NCBI GenBank assembly: GCA_026002975.1
Contig: BPGJ01000013.1
Span: 1-64,000, forward strand
DNA from: Acidimicrobiia bacterium
GTDB taxonomy: Bacteria > Actinomycetota > Acidimicrobiia > Spongiisociales > ZC4RG35
Direction of reading: 5' to 3'
Length of the DNA: 64,000 nt
Translations under genes and position numbers: made by a program
The notes under the pieces: model-generated
The model's database searches: none
What the model was told of the DNA's origin: nothing
What the model saw: the letters and a program-made list of their open reading frames with translations, nothing else
Shown here: positions 54,396 through 63,416 of the stretch, one piece after another
Layout of the letters: each line of letters opens with the position of its first letter
Numbering within the stretch: position 1 is the stretch's first letter

Positions 54396-56573
54396 ATGCT
54401 CGAAGTCCTGGCCTCGACCGCCGCGCCCCTGTCGGAACACGAGATCCTGGTGTTCATGGTCCAGCTCCTGCTGCTGGTCGGCTCGGCCCGGATACTCGGC
54501 GGGTTGATGAAGATGGCCGGCCAACCGGCGGTGGTGGGGGAGCTCCTGTCCGGTGTGCTGCTGGGACCCAGCGTCTTCGCCAGGCTCGCTCCGGAAGCCT
54601 ACGAGTGGGTGTTCGGCGAGGAGGTGGTGTCCTCGGTCGTCTTCGGGATCGCGTGGCTGGGAGTCGTCTTCCTGCTGGTCGTGATCGGCTACGAGACCGA
54701 CCTGGGCATCATTCGCAGGTTCCGGCGGGCGGCGGTTTCGGTGTCTGCGGGCGGGCTGTTGCTGCCGCTGGCGGTGGCAGGAGCCGCCGCCTTCCTGGTG
54801 CCGGGCTCGTTCGTCGGGGACGCCGACCGTCCGGTGTTCGCCGGGTTCTTCGCCCTGGCGTTCGCGGTGTCGGCACTACCCGTGGTGGGCAAGATCCTCT
54901 CCGACCTGGGCCTGCTGCGCAGGAACTTCGGTCAGATCACCCTCGCCGCGGGCATGACGATGGACGCGGTCGGGTGGCTCCTCTTGGCGGCGTTCTCGGG
55001 GATCGCTCAGGACGGGTTCGACCCGGTGGCGCTCGCCACCTCCTTCGGAGGGCTCCTCCTCTTCGTGGTGTTCGTGGTCACCGCGGGGCGGGCGCTCCTC
55101 GACGGGGTGATGCGGTGGGTCCTGGCCCGGGGCTCCAGCCTCACCGCCGGCCTCACCGTGACCATCCTCGCCGCGCTGATCGGCGGCACCATCACCCAGT
55201 GGCTCCGCTTGGAGGCCATCCTGGGGGCGTTCATCGTCGGGATCCTCCTCTCCACGTTGCGTCACCAGGTGCCTCAGGTGGAGCGGCACATCGAAACCGT
55301 GACCGCCTCGTTCTTCGCGCCGGTCTTCTTCGCCTTCAGCGGGCTGCGGGTCGACATAGGGCTGTTGGACTCCACCGAGGTGGCCGCCTGGACCGCCGGA
55401 CTGGTGGTGGCCGCGGTGCTGGCCAAGGTGTTCGGAACCCTGATCGGAGCCCGCCTCGCCGGACTCGAGACGAGGGAGGGTCTCGCCCTCGGTTCCGGCC
55501 TGTCGGCGCTGGGTGCGATGGGCATCGTGGTGGCCATCGTCGGACTCAACCTCGGGGTGGTGTCACCCACCGGTTACACGGTGATGGTGTTGGCGGCGAT
55601 CGTGACTTCGCTCCTGGCTCCCCAGCTCCTCAAGTGGGTGGTCGGAGGGTGGGAGGTCCCCGCCGAGGAGCGGGAACGACTCGAGCGGGAGGCCCTCATG
55701 GAGAGCTCCGAGATCCTGGGGGAGCCGTCGCATCCTCCTGCCCACCCGGGGCGGCCGGAACAGCCGGTACGCGGCCCGGGTGATCGCCCCGGGTGTTCGA
55801 CGATCCGGAGGTCACGGGTGATGGTGGTGGACGTGGTCGAGCGACGCTGGGGCAGACGGCGCGCCTCCCAGTCGTCCGACCCGTCGGACGTGGTCGAGGT
55901 CCTCGACGGGACCAAACATCGGGTTCTGCGCCGGATGGCCCGCGATCCGGCCCGCGGCGATCGGGGGCCGAAGCCCGCCTCGGATACGACCCTCGTGCTG
56001 ATGGGAGCCTCCGAGGAGGATCGGGATTCCGGGGTGTTCTCCTCGACCGTGGACCGCATCCTGGCCGGGATCGACATCCCTGCGGTGGTGGTGCGCTTCC
56101 CCCAGGGTGCCGACGGTGATCCGCCTCCTCCACGGAGGATCCTGGTGCCGGTGGCGGCCCTCCCGGGCTTCGAGGGCTGCCGAGGAACTCGCCTATTCGA
56201 TGGCGCGACGCTCCGGTGGCAGGGCTTTCGCGTTGCACGTGGTGGCCCGCCCCCGAAGGTCATGGTCTGACTCTGGGGACTCCGGCTCTCGACGACGCCA
56301 TGCGGAGCGGTCAAGAGATGGTGGCCGCGGGCCGCGGCCTTCGGTGAGCGCCTCGGAGTGGTGGTCGAAACCGGGGTTCGGGTGGCCCCCAACCCCGAGG
56401 CGGAGATCGTGGAGATGGCCAACGCGGGTTCCTTCGACCTGGTGGTGTTGGGGGCGTCGAACCGGCCGCTGACCGACCGGCCCTTCTTCGGCCATCGGGT
56501 CAACTACGTCATCGAGAACTCCAAGATCCCGGTGGCGATCGTTGCGCTGCCTTCCCGGGCGAGCCTCGGCTGA
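54396..56573 (+). CDS. CPA2-type cation/proton antiporter with two C-terminal USP domains; six extra bases
   Basis: About 723 residues once repaired. The first 440 residues are an intact KefB/NhaA-like antiporter with about 12 membrane segments (GQPAVVGELLSGVLLGPSVFA; RLEAILGAFIVGILLS). The C-terminal cytoplasmic part breaks at six G/C runs: 55718-55722, 55787-55790, 55816-55818, 56165-56167, 56250-56254 and 56329-56331. Removing one base at each gives ILGSRRILLPTRGGRNSRYAA...VFDDPEVTVMVVDVV and ILVPVAALPASRAAEELAYS...VVETGVRVAP...VIENSKIPVAIV, two universal-stress-protein domains ending at 56573. The track splits it. It probably exchanges monovalent cations for protons under nucleotide-linked control. 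TAACGT lies seven bases before the ATG. Confidence 0.82.
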
Positions 56574-56789
56574 AAGTGAGACGGGGCTCCGGCAAGGGGG
56601 GGAAACCGGAGCCCCGTCCAGCTCTCCTAGGAGAGCTCCAATGCAGGGATGTTCGGCGGCTGCCAGGGGGAGGCCGCCTACCCCTGCGAGTTGGGGTTGG
56701 GGTACCGGCGGCGTGGGGGGCACCGCCGGCGACTCGATCGTAGGCGAAGAGCGACGAAGCTGCAAACGAAGGCATTAGGTTGTCGCCGG
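56574..56789. other. Structured 216-base intergenic region
   Basis: Longest gap of its kind in this gene-dense window. It holds the 12-bp hairpin, the 18-bp palindrome and a third possible hairpin (CCGGCGG...CCGCCGG, near 56715-56740), then the -10 element of the next gene (TAGGTT, 56776-56781, eight bases before ATG 56790). No open frame in it looks coding. Confidence 0.55.
56581..56617 (+). terminator. Terminator-like hairpin after the antiporter gene
   Basis: A perfect 12-bp stem (ACGGGGCTCCGG and its complement) with a 13-base purine-rich loop, eight bases after the antiporter stop. No T-run follows. An 18-bp perfect palindrome AGCTCTCCTAGGAGAGCT comes next at 56620-56637. Confidence 0.65.
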
Positions 56790-57291
56790 ATGCGGGAACG
56801 TCTCGTCGACTGGTTGGCTTCCCTGCCCGAACCTCTCGCGGTCTTGATCGCCGCCATGTTGCCGGTCCTGGAGCTCCGGGGCGCCATACCCATGGCCCGG
56901 CTGCTCGACTTGGATCCGGCCACCGCCTACCTCGCCGCGGTGTTGGGGAACCTCATCCCGGTTCCGTTCATCCTCTGGGGGCTGGGTCCCGTAACCGAAT
57001 GGGCGGAGGGTCACTGGGGCTGGTTCCACCGCTTCCTCCAGCGCCTCTTCTCCTGGAGTAGGCGCCGCAACGCCCCCCAGGTTCGAGCGTCTCCGGGATC
57101 TGGCGCTGGTGGCGTTCGTGGCGATTCCTCTCCCGATCACCGGGGCGTGGAGCGGTTCTCTGGCCGCGTTCGTGTTCGGTGTCAAACCGACCAGGGCGTT
57201 GGGTTTGATCGCGGCCGGGGTCGCCATCGCCGGTGTGGTGGTCCTGGTCGTCACCTACGGCGTCGGTTGGTGGATCGCATCGGCCGGTTAG
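56790..57291 (+). CDS. Small multidrug-export-family (PF06695-like) membrane protein, one extra base
   Basis: About 166 residues after repair. N-terminal [39 protein letters not shown] matches the DedA-related 'small multidrug export' family; a second half, [27 protein letters not shown], continues in the next frame. Deleting one C from the C6 run 57073-57078 joins RRRNAP to [13 protein letters not shown]. Substrate unknown; the family name rests on weak evidence. ATG 56790 is set by the upstream hexamer. The glycine riboswitch follows within 12 bases. Confidence 0.85.
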
Positions 57292-57302
57292 CATCCGGGC
57301 AC

Positions 57303-57385
57303 GGCTCGGTGGGAGAGATCCCGCCCAGGGGCGCCGAAGGGGCAACCACCCCCGGAAACTCTCAGGCAGAAGGACCGCCGGGCCG
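57303..57385 (+). ncRNA. Glycine riboswitch (one aptamer visible)
   Basis: The aptamer core is readable in order: GGGAGAG, GCGCCGAAGGGGCAA, GAAACTCTCAGGCAGAAGGACCG, which is the conserved glycine-aptamer sequence. Only one complete aptamer is seen, so this is probably a single-aptamer form. It lies about 80 bases before gcvP and should switch it on when glycine is plentiful. Confidence 0.93.
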
Positions 57386-57395
57386 GCAGGCTGGA

Positions 57396-57425
57396 CCCGG
57401 ACTCGGGACTGGACCCGAACCCGGG
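57396..57425 (+). promoter_or_regulatory. Candidate expression-platform hairpin of the glycine riboswitch
   Basis: CCCGGACTCGGG and CCCGAACCCGGG form a stem with ten of twelve pairs and a six-base loop just after the aptamer and ahead of the gcvP ribosome-binding site. No T-run follows, so it could act through alternative pairing at translation initiation as well as termination. Confidence 0.5.
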
Positions 57426-57463
57426 AACAGTGGGGGACGGCACCGAGCGTGGGAGGTGGCCAC

Positions 57464-60301
57464 ATGTCAGGACCGTCCGATTTCGTGACCCGGCATATCG
57501 GTCCCCGACCCGACGACATCCCGAAGATGCTGTCCGAGGTGGGGGTGGAGAGTCTGGAGGCGTTGATCGACGAGGCGGTGCCTCGGGCGATCCGGCTCGG
57601 GCGCCCCCTGCATCTGCCCGAACCGATGACCGAGCCCGAGGTGCTGGCCAGGCTCTCCGAGCTGGCCGCCCTCAACCGGCCGGCCGTCTCCCTCATCGGG
57701 ATGGGATATCACGGCACCTACACGCCACCCGTGATCCTCCGGAACGTCCTCGAGAACCCGGCCTGGTACACCGCCTACACCCCCTATCAGCCGGAGATAT
57801 CCCAGGGTCGGCTCGAGGCGCTGCTCAACTTCCAGACCATGGTCGAGGACCTAACCGGCCTGGACGTCGCCAACGCGTCGCTGCTCGACGAAGCGAGCGC
57901 CGCGGCCGAAGCCATGGCCATGTGTAGGCGGGTGGCCGGAGCCGGCCGGGGTGTGTTCCTGGTCGACCGGGACTGTCACCCCCAGACCATCGAGGTGGTG
58001 AGAACCCGGGCGGAGCCGACGGGGGTGGAGATCGTGGTCGGCGATCCCGCTTCCTTCGAGTTCGCCGACGCTTTCGGGATGTTGCTCCAGTGGCCGGGGA
58101 GCTCGGGCCGTGTCCCCGACTACCGACCGCTGGTCGATCGGGCTCGACGGGCCGGAGTGACGGTGGTGGTGGCGTCCGATCCGCTGGCACTGGTGATGCT
58201 CGAACCGCCGGGAAGTTGGGGAGCGGACGTGATGATCGGATCCACCCAGCGGTTCGGGGTCCCACTCTGGTTTGGAGGGCCCCACGCTGCCTACATCGCC
58301 TGCCGGGAAGAACACGTGCGGGCACTGCCCGGCCGACTGGTCGGGGTGTCCAGGGACCGACGGGGACGGATCGGCCTCAGGTTGGCCCTCCAGACCCGCG
58401 AACAACACATCCGCCGGGAGAGGGCCACCTCGAACGTGTGCACCGCGCAGGTGCTCCTGGCGATCGTCGCCGGACTGTACGCCTGCTGGCACGGTCCGGA
58501 AGGGCTGCGGCGGATCGCTCGACGGGTCCATGAGCTGACCGGTCGCCTGGCGGCCGGCCTCGGATCGGCCGGTTTCGAGGTGGAGAACCCGACGTTCTTC
58601 GACACGATCACCGTCCGTGTTCCCGGCCGGGCCGACGACCTGGTGTCGGCGGCGGCAGAGGGAGGTATCGATCTGAGGAGGGTCGACCCCGACCGGGTCG
58701 GGATCGCCCTCGACGAGACCACCGACGAGGAAACCCTGTCACGGCTGTTGTCGGTCTTCGGGGTGGAGAGGTTGGCCGACCAACCGGTGGAGGGAGTTCC
58801 CAAAGGGCTGGAGAGGCGCCAGGACTTCCTGACCCACCCCGTGTTCAACTCCTATCACTCCGAACATGAGATGCTCCGGTATCTGAGACGGTTGGCCGAC
58901 CGGGACCTGGCCCTCGACCGGACGATGATCCCCCTCGGTTCCTGCACCATGAAGCTCAACCCCACCGCGGCGATGATCCCCATCACCTGGCGGGGCTTCA
59001 CCGACCTCCACCCGTTCTCACCGTTGGACCGGGCAAAGGGCTACCGCGAGCTCATCGCCGAGCTGGAGGGCTGGTTGGCGGAGATAACCGGATTCGACGT
59101 CGTGTCGCTGCAACCGAACGCCGGTTCCCAGGGAGAGCTGGCCGGGCTCCTCGCCATCAGGAACTACCACCGGGCCAAAGGCCGGGGCGAACGAGACGTT
59201 TGCCTCATCCCGGCGTCGGCTCACGGAACCAACGCCGCGTCGGCCGCGATGGCCGGGATGCGGGTGGTGGTAGTGGCCTGCGACGACCACGGCAACGTCG
59301 ACCTGGACGACCTGGAGGAGAAGACCCGGCGGTACTCCGATCGGGTCGCTGCAGCCATGGTCACCTACCCCTCGACCCACGGGGTGTTCGAAGCGGGGAT
59401 CTCTGAGCTCTGCAGGATCGTGCACTCCGCCGGGGGACAGGTATACGTCGACGGCGCGAACCTGAACGCCATGATGGGTATCGCCCGGCCTGGGGACTTC
59501 GGTGCAGATGTGTGCCATCTGAACCTCCACAAGACCTTCACCATCCCGCACGGGGGTGGAGGGCCGGGTGTCGGACCGGTGGCCGCCAAGGCCCACCTGG
59601 CGCCGTTCCTCCCCGGCCATCCCCTGGTCGGGGACGTGATTCCGGGGAAGGGGGGCCCGGTGGCGGCGGCGCCGTGGGGATCCGCCGGGATCCTTCCCAT
59701 CGCCTGGGCGTACATCGCGATGATGGGGGCTTCGGGTCTTAGGCGGGCCAGCGAGGTGGCGGTGCTGGCGGCCAACTACGTGGCGGCCCGGCTGGCCCCC
59801 CATTATCCGGTCCTCTACCGGGGAGAGCACGGACGAGTGGCCCACGAATGCATCCTCGACATCCGTCCGATAACCCGGGCCAGCGGGATCACCGCCGAGG
59901 ACATCGCCAAGAGGCTGGCCGACTACCAGATCCACGCCCCCACGTTGAGCTTCCCGGTGGCGGGCACCCTGATGGTCGAGCCGACCGAGTCGGAGCCGCT
60001 CGGGGAGATCGACCGGTTCTGCGAGGCGATGATCTCGATCCGGGCGGAGATCAGGAAGGTGGAGGAGGGAATCTGGCCACGGGACGACAACCCGCTGGTC
60101 AACGCTCCTCACCCGGCCGAAGACCTGATCTCGGAGGGGTGGGATCATCCCTACAGTCGGGAGGAAGCCGCCTACCCGGTGGAATCACTGCGGGGACGCA
60201 TGTACTTCCCTCCGGTGGGTCGCATCGATGCCGCAGCAGGGGACCGGAACCTGATCTGTTCGTGCCCCCCTCTGTCCGATTACGTAGGTCGAACGGCCTA
60301 G
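57464..60301 (+). CDS. gcvP: Glycine dehydrogenase (decarboxylating), P protein of the glycine cleavage system
   Basis: 945 residues, the long single-chain form with both halves fused. N-terminal [60 protein letters not shown], and C-terminal half with PLP lysine in [22 protein letters not shown]. It decarboxylates glycine and passes the aminomethyl group to the H protein. ATG 57464 has GGGAGG eight bases before it; the track's 57233 start runs through the riboswitch. Genes for H, T and L proteins are not in the window. Confidence 0.97.
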   Translation: MSGPSDFVTRHIGPRPDDIPKMLSEVGVESLEALIDEAVPRAIRLGRPLHLPEPMTEPEVLARLSELAALNRPAVSLIGMGYHGTYTPPVILRNVLENPAWYTAYTPYQPEISQGRLEALLNFQTMVEDLTGLDVANASLLDEASAAAEAMAMCRRVAGAGRGVFLVDRDCHPQTIEVVRTRAEPTGVEIVVGDPASFEFADAFGMLLQWPGSSGRVPDYRPLVDRARRAGVTVVVASDPLALVMLEPPGSWGADVMIGSTQRFGVPLWFGGPHAAYIACREEHVRALPGRLVGVSRDRRGRIGLRLALQTREQHIRRERATSNVCTAQVLLAIVAGLYACWHGPEGLRRIARRVHELTGRLAAGLGSAGFEVENPTFFDTITVRVPGRADDLVSAAAEGGIDLRRVDPDRVGIALDETTDEETLSRLLSVFGVERLADQPVEGVPKGLERRQDFLTHPVFNSYHSEHEMLRYLRRLADRDLALDRTMIPLGSCTMKLNPTAAMIPITWRGFTDLHPFSPLDRAKGYRELIAELEGWLAEITGFDVVSLQPNAGSQGELAGLLAIRNYHRAKGRGERDVCLIPASAHGTNAASAAMAGMRVVVVACDDHGNVDLDDLEEKTRRYSDRVAAAMVTYPSTHGVFEAGISELCRIVHSAGGQVYVDGANLNAMMGIARPGDFGADVCHLNLHKTFTIPHGGGGPGVGPVAAKAHLAPFLPGHPLVGDVIPGKGGPVAAAPWGSAGILPIAWAYIAMMGASGLRRASEVAVLAANYVAARLAPHYPVLYRGEHGRVAHECILDIRPITRASGITAEDIAKRLADYQIHAPTLSFPVAGTLMVEPTESEPLGEIDRFCEAMISIRAEIRKVEEGIWPRDDNPLVNAPHPAEDLISEGWDHPYSREEAAYPVESLRGRMYFPPVGRIDAAAGDRNLICSCPPLSDYVGRTA

Positions 60302-60368
60302 ACGTCTGCGTTCAACCATCTAGCCTTGTTGCTCGTCGTCGGGTTGGGAGAGATTCAGAGAGGAACGA

Positions 60369-61536
60369 GTGCATTTCAGAGGTCGAGTGAAGGTCCCCGA
60401 CGATCGGGGGGACGGGGGTAGCAGCCGAGCTGACGATCGACGACGTCTTCTTGGTCCTCACCATCGAGGGTGAGGAGCTGGGGAGTTGGCGAGTCGACGA
60501 GGTCCAGGCCAACAGGATGTACTCCGACCACTTCCTGTTGGAGCTGGCCGGCGAACCGGTCGTCTTCATAGCCGACGACGCGCTGGGTTTCGCGTACGAA
60601 GGTGTCCGCACCATCGAGACCCTGTCGGAGCGGCTGAGGAAGAGGAGACGGTGGCCATGGTCGAGGAGGAGGAGCACTCGAGCCGGGGATGGCGCCCAGG
60701 GGGCCTCCCAAGGGTCGGTCGACGTCGAGCAGCAGCCGGTGGGCGTCGAGCAGCAGCTGGAACCTGTCGACCAGGAGCCGCAGACCGAAGCCGCGGAAGA
60801 ACTGCCTGCCCCCCGGGAGGAACCGGTCGGAGTCGAAGCGGAAACGGAAGCTGCCCGGGCGACGGCCGACCGGCTCGTATCGGCGGAGAGCCCGGAGGTG
60901 GTCGACGGGAAGGTCGAGGCGGAGGATACGCCTGAGCCCTACCAGGGCGAGACCCCGACCGAGGCGCCGGCCGAGGCAGCGTCTGCCGAGGAACCCGTGG
61001 AAGCGACACCCGAACCGGTGGAGGAGAAGTCTGGAGAGCCGGTCCCCGTCGGCGAAGACGAACCTGCCCAGGGAGAGCAGGTCCCGGTGTTTCTCTCGTC
61101 CGACGACGAACCCCTCTCGTGGGCCCCGGAGGTGGACGCCATCGACCTGTCGGTGGTCGACCTGACCCAACTCGAAGAGGAGCGGACGGTGGAGGTGTCC
61201 CCGGTGGAAACACCCGTCCCCGACCAACCCGGCGGGACGCCGAGCCACGCAGAGGAATCCGAGCCCGAGGAGTCGTCGACCGACGTCGAGGACCCGCAAT
61301 CCGAGGACGCCCGATCCGAACGGCCTGGGGAGGGCACGTCGGCCATCCAACCCGCCCCACACCGAAACGGGTCGGTTCGGCGTCGCTGGTTCGGTCGAAC
61401 CCGGTCGGCGAAAACGCCGGCTCACGAACACGACTACCGGGACCGCCGCACGGTGGGTGGCATAACCCGGCGCATCTGCGCGGTGTGCGGCCACATCTCC
61501 ATAGTGGGAGAAGACGTCTACGAAGAGTGGCATTGA
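60369..61536 (+). CDS. Unknown protein with acidic disordered middle and C-terminal CxxC domain; one extra base
   Basis: About 388 residues. The track starts at TTG 60451. I extend to GTG 60369 because AGAGAGG lies five bases upstream. One extra G in 60406-60411 or 60414-60418 separates HFRGRVKVPDDRG from AELTIDDVFLVLTIEGEELGSW. A compact N-terminal domain of about 90 residues ends in basic LRKRRRWPWSRRR. About 200 residues rich in Glu, Pro and Ala follow, then a basic stretch (VRRRWFGRTRSAK) and HEHDYRDRRTVGGITRRICAVCGHISIVGED. Two folded ends on a charged linker suggest a binding or scaffolding role; no known family recognised. Confidence 0.65.
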
Positions 61537-62036
61537 GCTCCCTGCCCGTACCAGACATCCACCCGGAGGCGTACATCTCGGCCCATGCCCGGGTGTACGG
61601 CAACGTCCGGATCGGAGCCCGGGCGGTGGTGTTGTTCGGTGCGGTGATCAGGGCCGAGTTCGACCGGATCGAGGTCGGTGAGGAGACCAACGTCCAGGAC
61701 AACGCGGTTCTCCATTGCGACGCCGGGTTTCCTTGCCTGGTGGGCCGGAGGGTGACCATCGGCCACGGCGCGGTGGTCCACGGCGCCTCGGTGGGAGACC
61801 GATGCCTGATCGGTGTGGGAGCGAGGCTGTTGAACGGCTCCGCCCTGGGTGAAGGGGCGTGGCTGGCGGCGGGTTCGCTCCTGCCCGAAGGGCGGGTCAT
61901 CCCTCCCTGGACCCTCGCGATGGGGACACCCGCCAAACCGGTGAGGGAGCTGACGGAGGACGAGATCGCCCGGCAGGATCGGGGGGTCGCCGATTACCTG
62001 CGTCTCGCCGACCTCTACCGGAACTCGGGCGTCTGA
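61533..62036 (+). CDS. Gamma-carbonic anhydrase-family left-handed beta-helix protein
   Basis: 167 residues of hexapeptide repeats (VYGNVRIGARAVVLFGAVIRAEFDRIEVGEETNVQDNAVLHCD) with the zinc histidines in VLHCD and TIGHGAVVHGASVGD. Family members hydrate CO2 or act without that activity; the role here is open. TTG 61533 overlaps the upstream stop (TTGA), so the two genes are coupled; an ATG start is not available in this stretch. Confidence 0.9.
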   Translation: MSSLPVPDIHPEAYISAHARVYGNVRIGARAVVLFGAVIRAEFDRIEVGEETNVQDNAVLHCDAGFPCLVGRRVTIGHGAVVHGASVGDRCLIGVGARLLNGSALGEGAWLAAGSLLPEGRVIPPWTLAMGTPAKPVRELTEDEIARQDRGVADYLRLADLYRNSGV

Positions 62037-62070
62037 AGAGGTGCGGAGACGCCGGGTAGCCTCCCGGGGC

Positions 62071-63120
62071 ATGCGCATCGTGCCGGTTCTCCTGTCGGGT
62101 GGGGTCGGGACGCGGCTCTGGCCGCTGTCCCGGTCCAGCATGCCGAAACAGCTCCAGTCGCTGCTGGGGGACAAGACGATGGTCCAAGCCACGGTGGAAC
62201 GCCTACCCGACCGGGCTTCTCGGCCCTTGGTCGTCTGCAACGCCTCCCATGCCGACGCCATCTCCGAGCAGCTCGCGGAGATCGGTCGGGAGCCCGAACT
62301 GCTGGTCGCCGAACCGGTGGGACGCAACACCGCGCCGGCGGTGGCTGCGGCGGCTCTCCTAGCAGAGCCGCACGCCATCCTCGTCGTCCTGCCCGCCGAC
62401 CACGTCATCGCCGACGTCGAAGCCTTCCGGAAGGCCCTGGATGTGGCGGTCGAAGCTGCCGGGCAGGGCCATCTGGTCACCTTCGGGGTGGTGCCGGACC
62501 GACCCGAGACGGGATACGGGTACATCGAAGTCGGCGACGCCCACGACGGGTGGCGCAGAGTGGAACGGTTCGTCGAGAAGCCCGATCGGACCACCGCAGC
62601 CGTCTACGTGGGTTCGGGTCGCCACCTGTGGAACTCTGGGATGTTCGTCTTCGAGGCCTCGGAGATCCGGTCGGAGTTGGAGAGGCACGCTCCCGAGGTC
62701 GTGACCGCGGTCGACCGGGCACTGGCCGACGCCTCCCGGGAAGGCCGGCTGCTCCGGCTGGGTGCCTCCTTCGCTGAGGCCCCCTCGGTGTCGATCGACT
62801 ACGCGGTGATGGAGAAGACCGACCGGGCGGTGGTGGTGCCACTGGACGCGGGTTGGAGCGACGTCGGGTCTTGGGCAGCCCTCTGGGAGATCTCCGAGCG
62901 CGACCAGGACGACAACGTAGTCATGGGGGAGGCCGAAGTCCTCGACGTGCACCGCTCCTACGTCCGTTCGGAGGGGAGGCTGGTGGCGGTCGTGGGTGTC
63001 GACGACGTGATCGTCGTCGACACCGGCGACGCGGTGCTGGTCGCAGCTCGGGACCGGGCCCAGGACGTGAAACGGCTGGTGGACCGACTCGCCCGCCGGG
63101 GACGTCCGGAGGTCAGATGA
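62071..63120 (+). CDS. manC: Mannose-1-phosphate guanylyltransferase
   Basis: 349 residues, nucleotidyltransferase half only, with no isomerase domain. Visible: VLLSGGVGTRLWPLSRSSMPKQLQSLLG, EPVGRNTAPAVAAAALL, LPADHVIAD, GYGYIEVG, RFVEKPD and SIDYAVMEKT. It makes GDP-mannose for cell-surface glycans or lipid mannosides. TAGCCT lies eight bases before ATG 62071. It overlaps the cytochrome gene (ATGA), with no evident functional link. Confidence 0.94.
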   Translation: MRIVPVLLSGGVGTRLWPLSRSSMPKQLQSLLGDKTMVQATVERLPDRASRPLVVCNASHADAISEQLAEIGREPELLVAEPVGRNTAPAVAAAALLAEPHAILVVLPADHVIADVEAFRKALDVAVEAAGQGHLVTFGVVPDRPETGYGYIEVGDAHDGWRRVERFVEKPDRTTAAVYVGSGRHLWNSGMFVFEASEIRSELERHAPEVVTAVDRALADASREGRLLRLGASFAEAPSVSIDYAVMEKTDRAVVVPLDAGWSDVGSWAALWEISERDQDDNVVMGEAEVLDVHRSYVRSEGRLVAVVGVDDVIVVDTGDAVLVAARDRAQDVKRLVDRLARRGRPEVR

Positions 63121-63416
63121 AGCCCACCGGGCTGGTGCTGGCGGCCGCCTTGCTGCTGGTGGCCTGTTCCTCGGTCCCGAAGGACGCCTCCGGGGAACAG
63201 ATCTACGCCACGCTGTGCGCCCGCTGCCATGGAGCAGACCTGCAAGGCGGCGTCGGGCCCCCCCTCGGGCCGGGCAGCTCCGCCGCCCAAGCCCCCGACT
63301 CGTATCTGGAGGAGACCATCCTCCGGGGCAGAGGGAGAATGCCTTCCTTCCAGGGAGCGCTGGACTCCGGACAGGTGGAGAGGCTCATCCGCTACCTGAG
63401 GGAGAGGCAGACTTGA
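63117..63416 (+). CDS. Small lipoprotein c-type cytochrome
   Basis: 99 residues. Signal MKPTGLVLAAALLLVACSS has lipobox LVAC, so the protein is anchored outside the membrane. It has one haem site, CARCH, and a distal methionine in GRMPSFQGALD. The fold is the class I monohaem type seen in small electron carriers. Overlaps with both neighbours (ATGA upstream, TTGA downstream) put it in one transcript with manC and menC. Confidence 0.93.
   Translation: MKPTGLVLAAALLLVACSSVPKDASGEQIYATLCARCHGADLQGGVGPPLGPGSSAAQAPDSYLEETILRGRGRMPSFQGALDSGQVERLIRYLRERQT

Noticed and set aside
51569-54457. 962-residue minus-strand ORF
   Set aside because: It runs antisense to ychF and out of frame through the flavoprotein gene; Arg/Gly/Pro-rich with no motifs.
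57233-57463. gcvP starting at 57233
   Set aside because: That stretch is the end of the previous gene and the glycine riboswitch; ATG 57464 has a ribosome-binding site and the family N-terminus.
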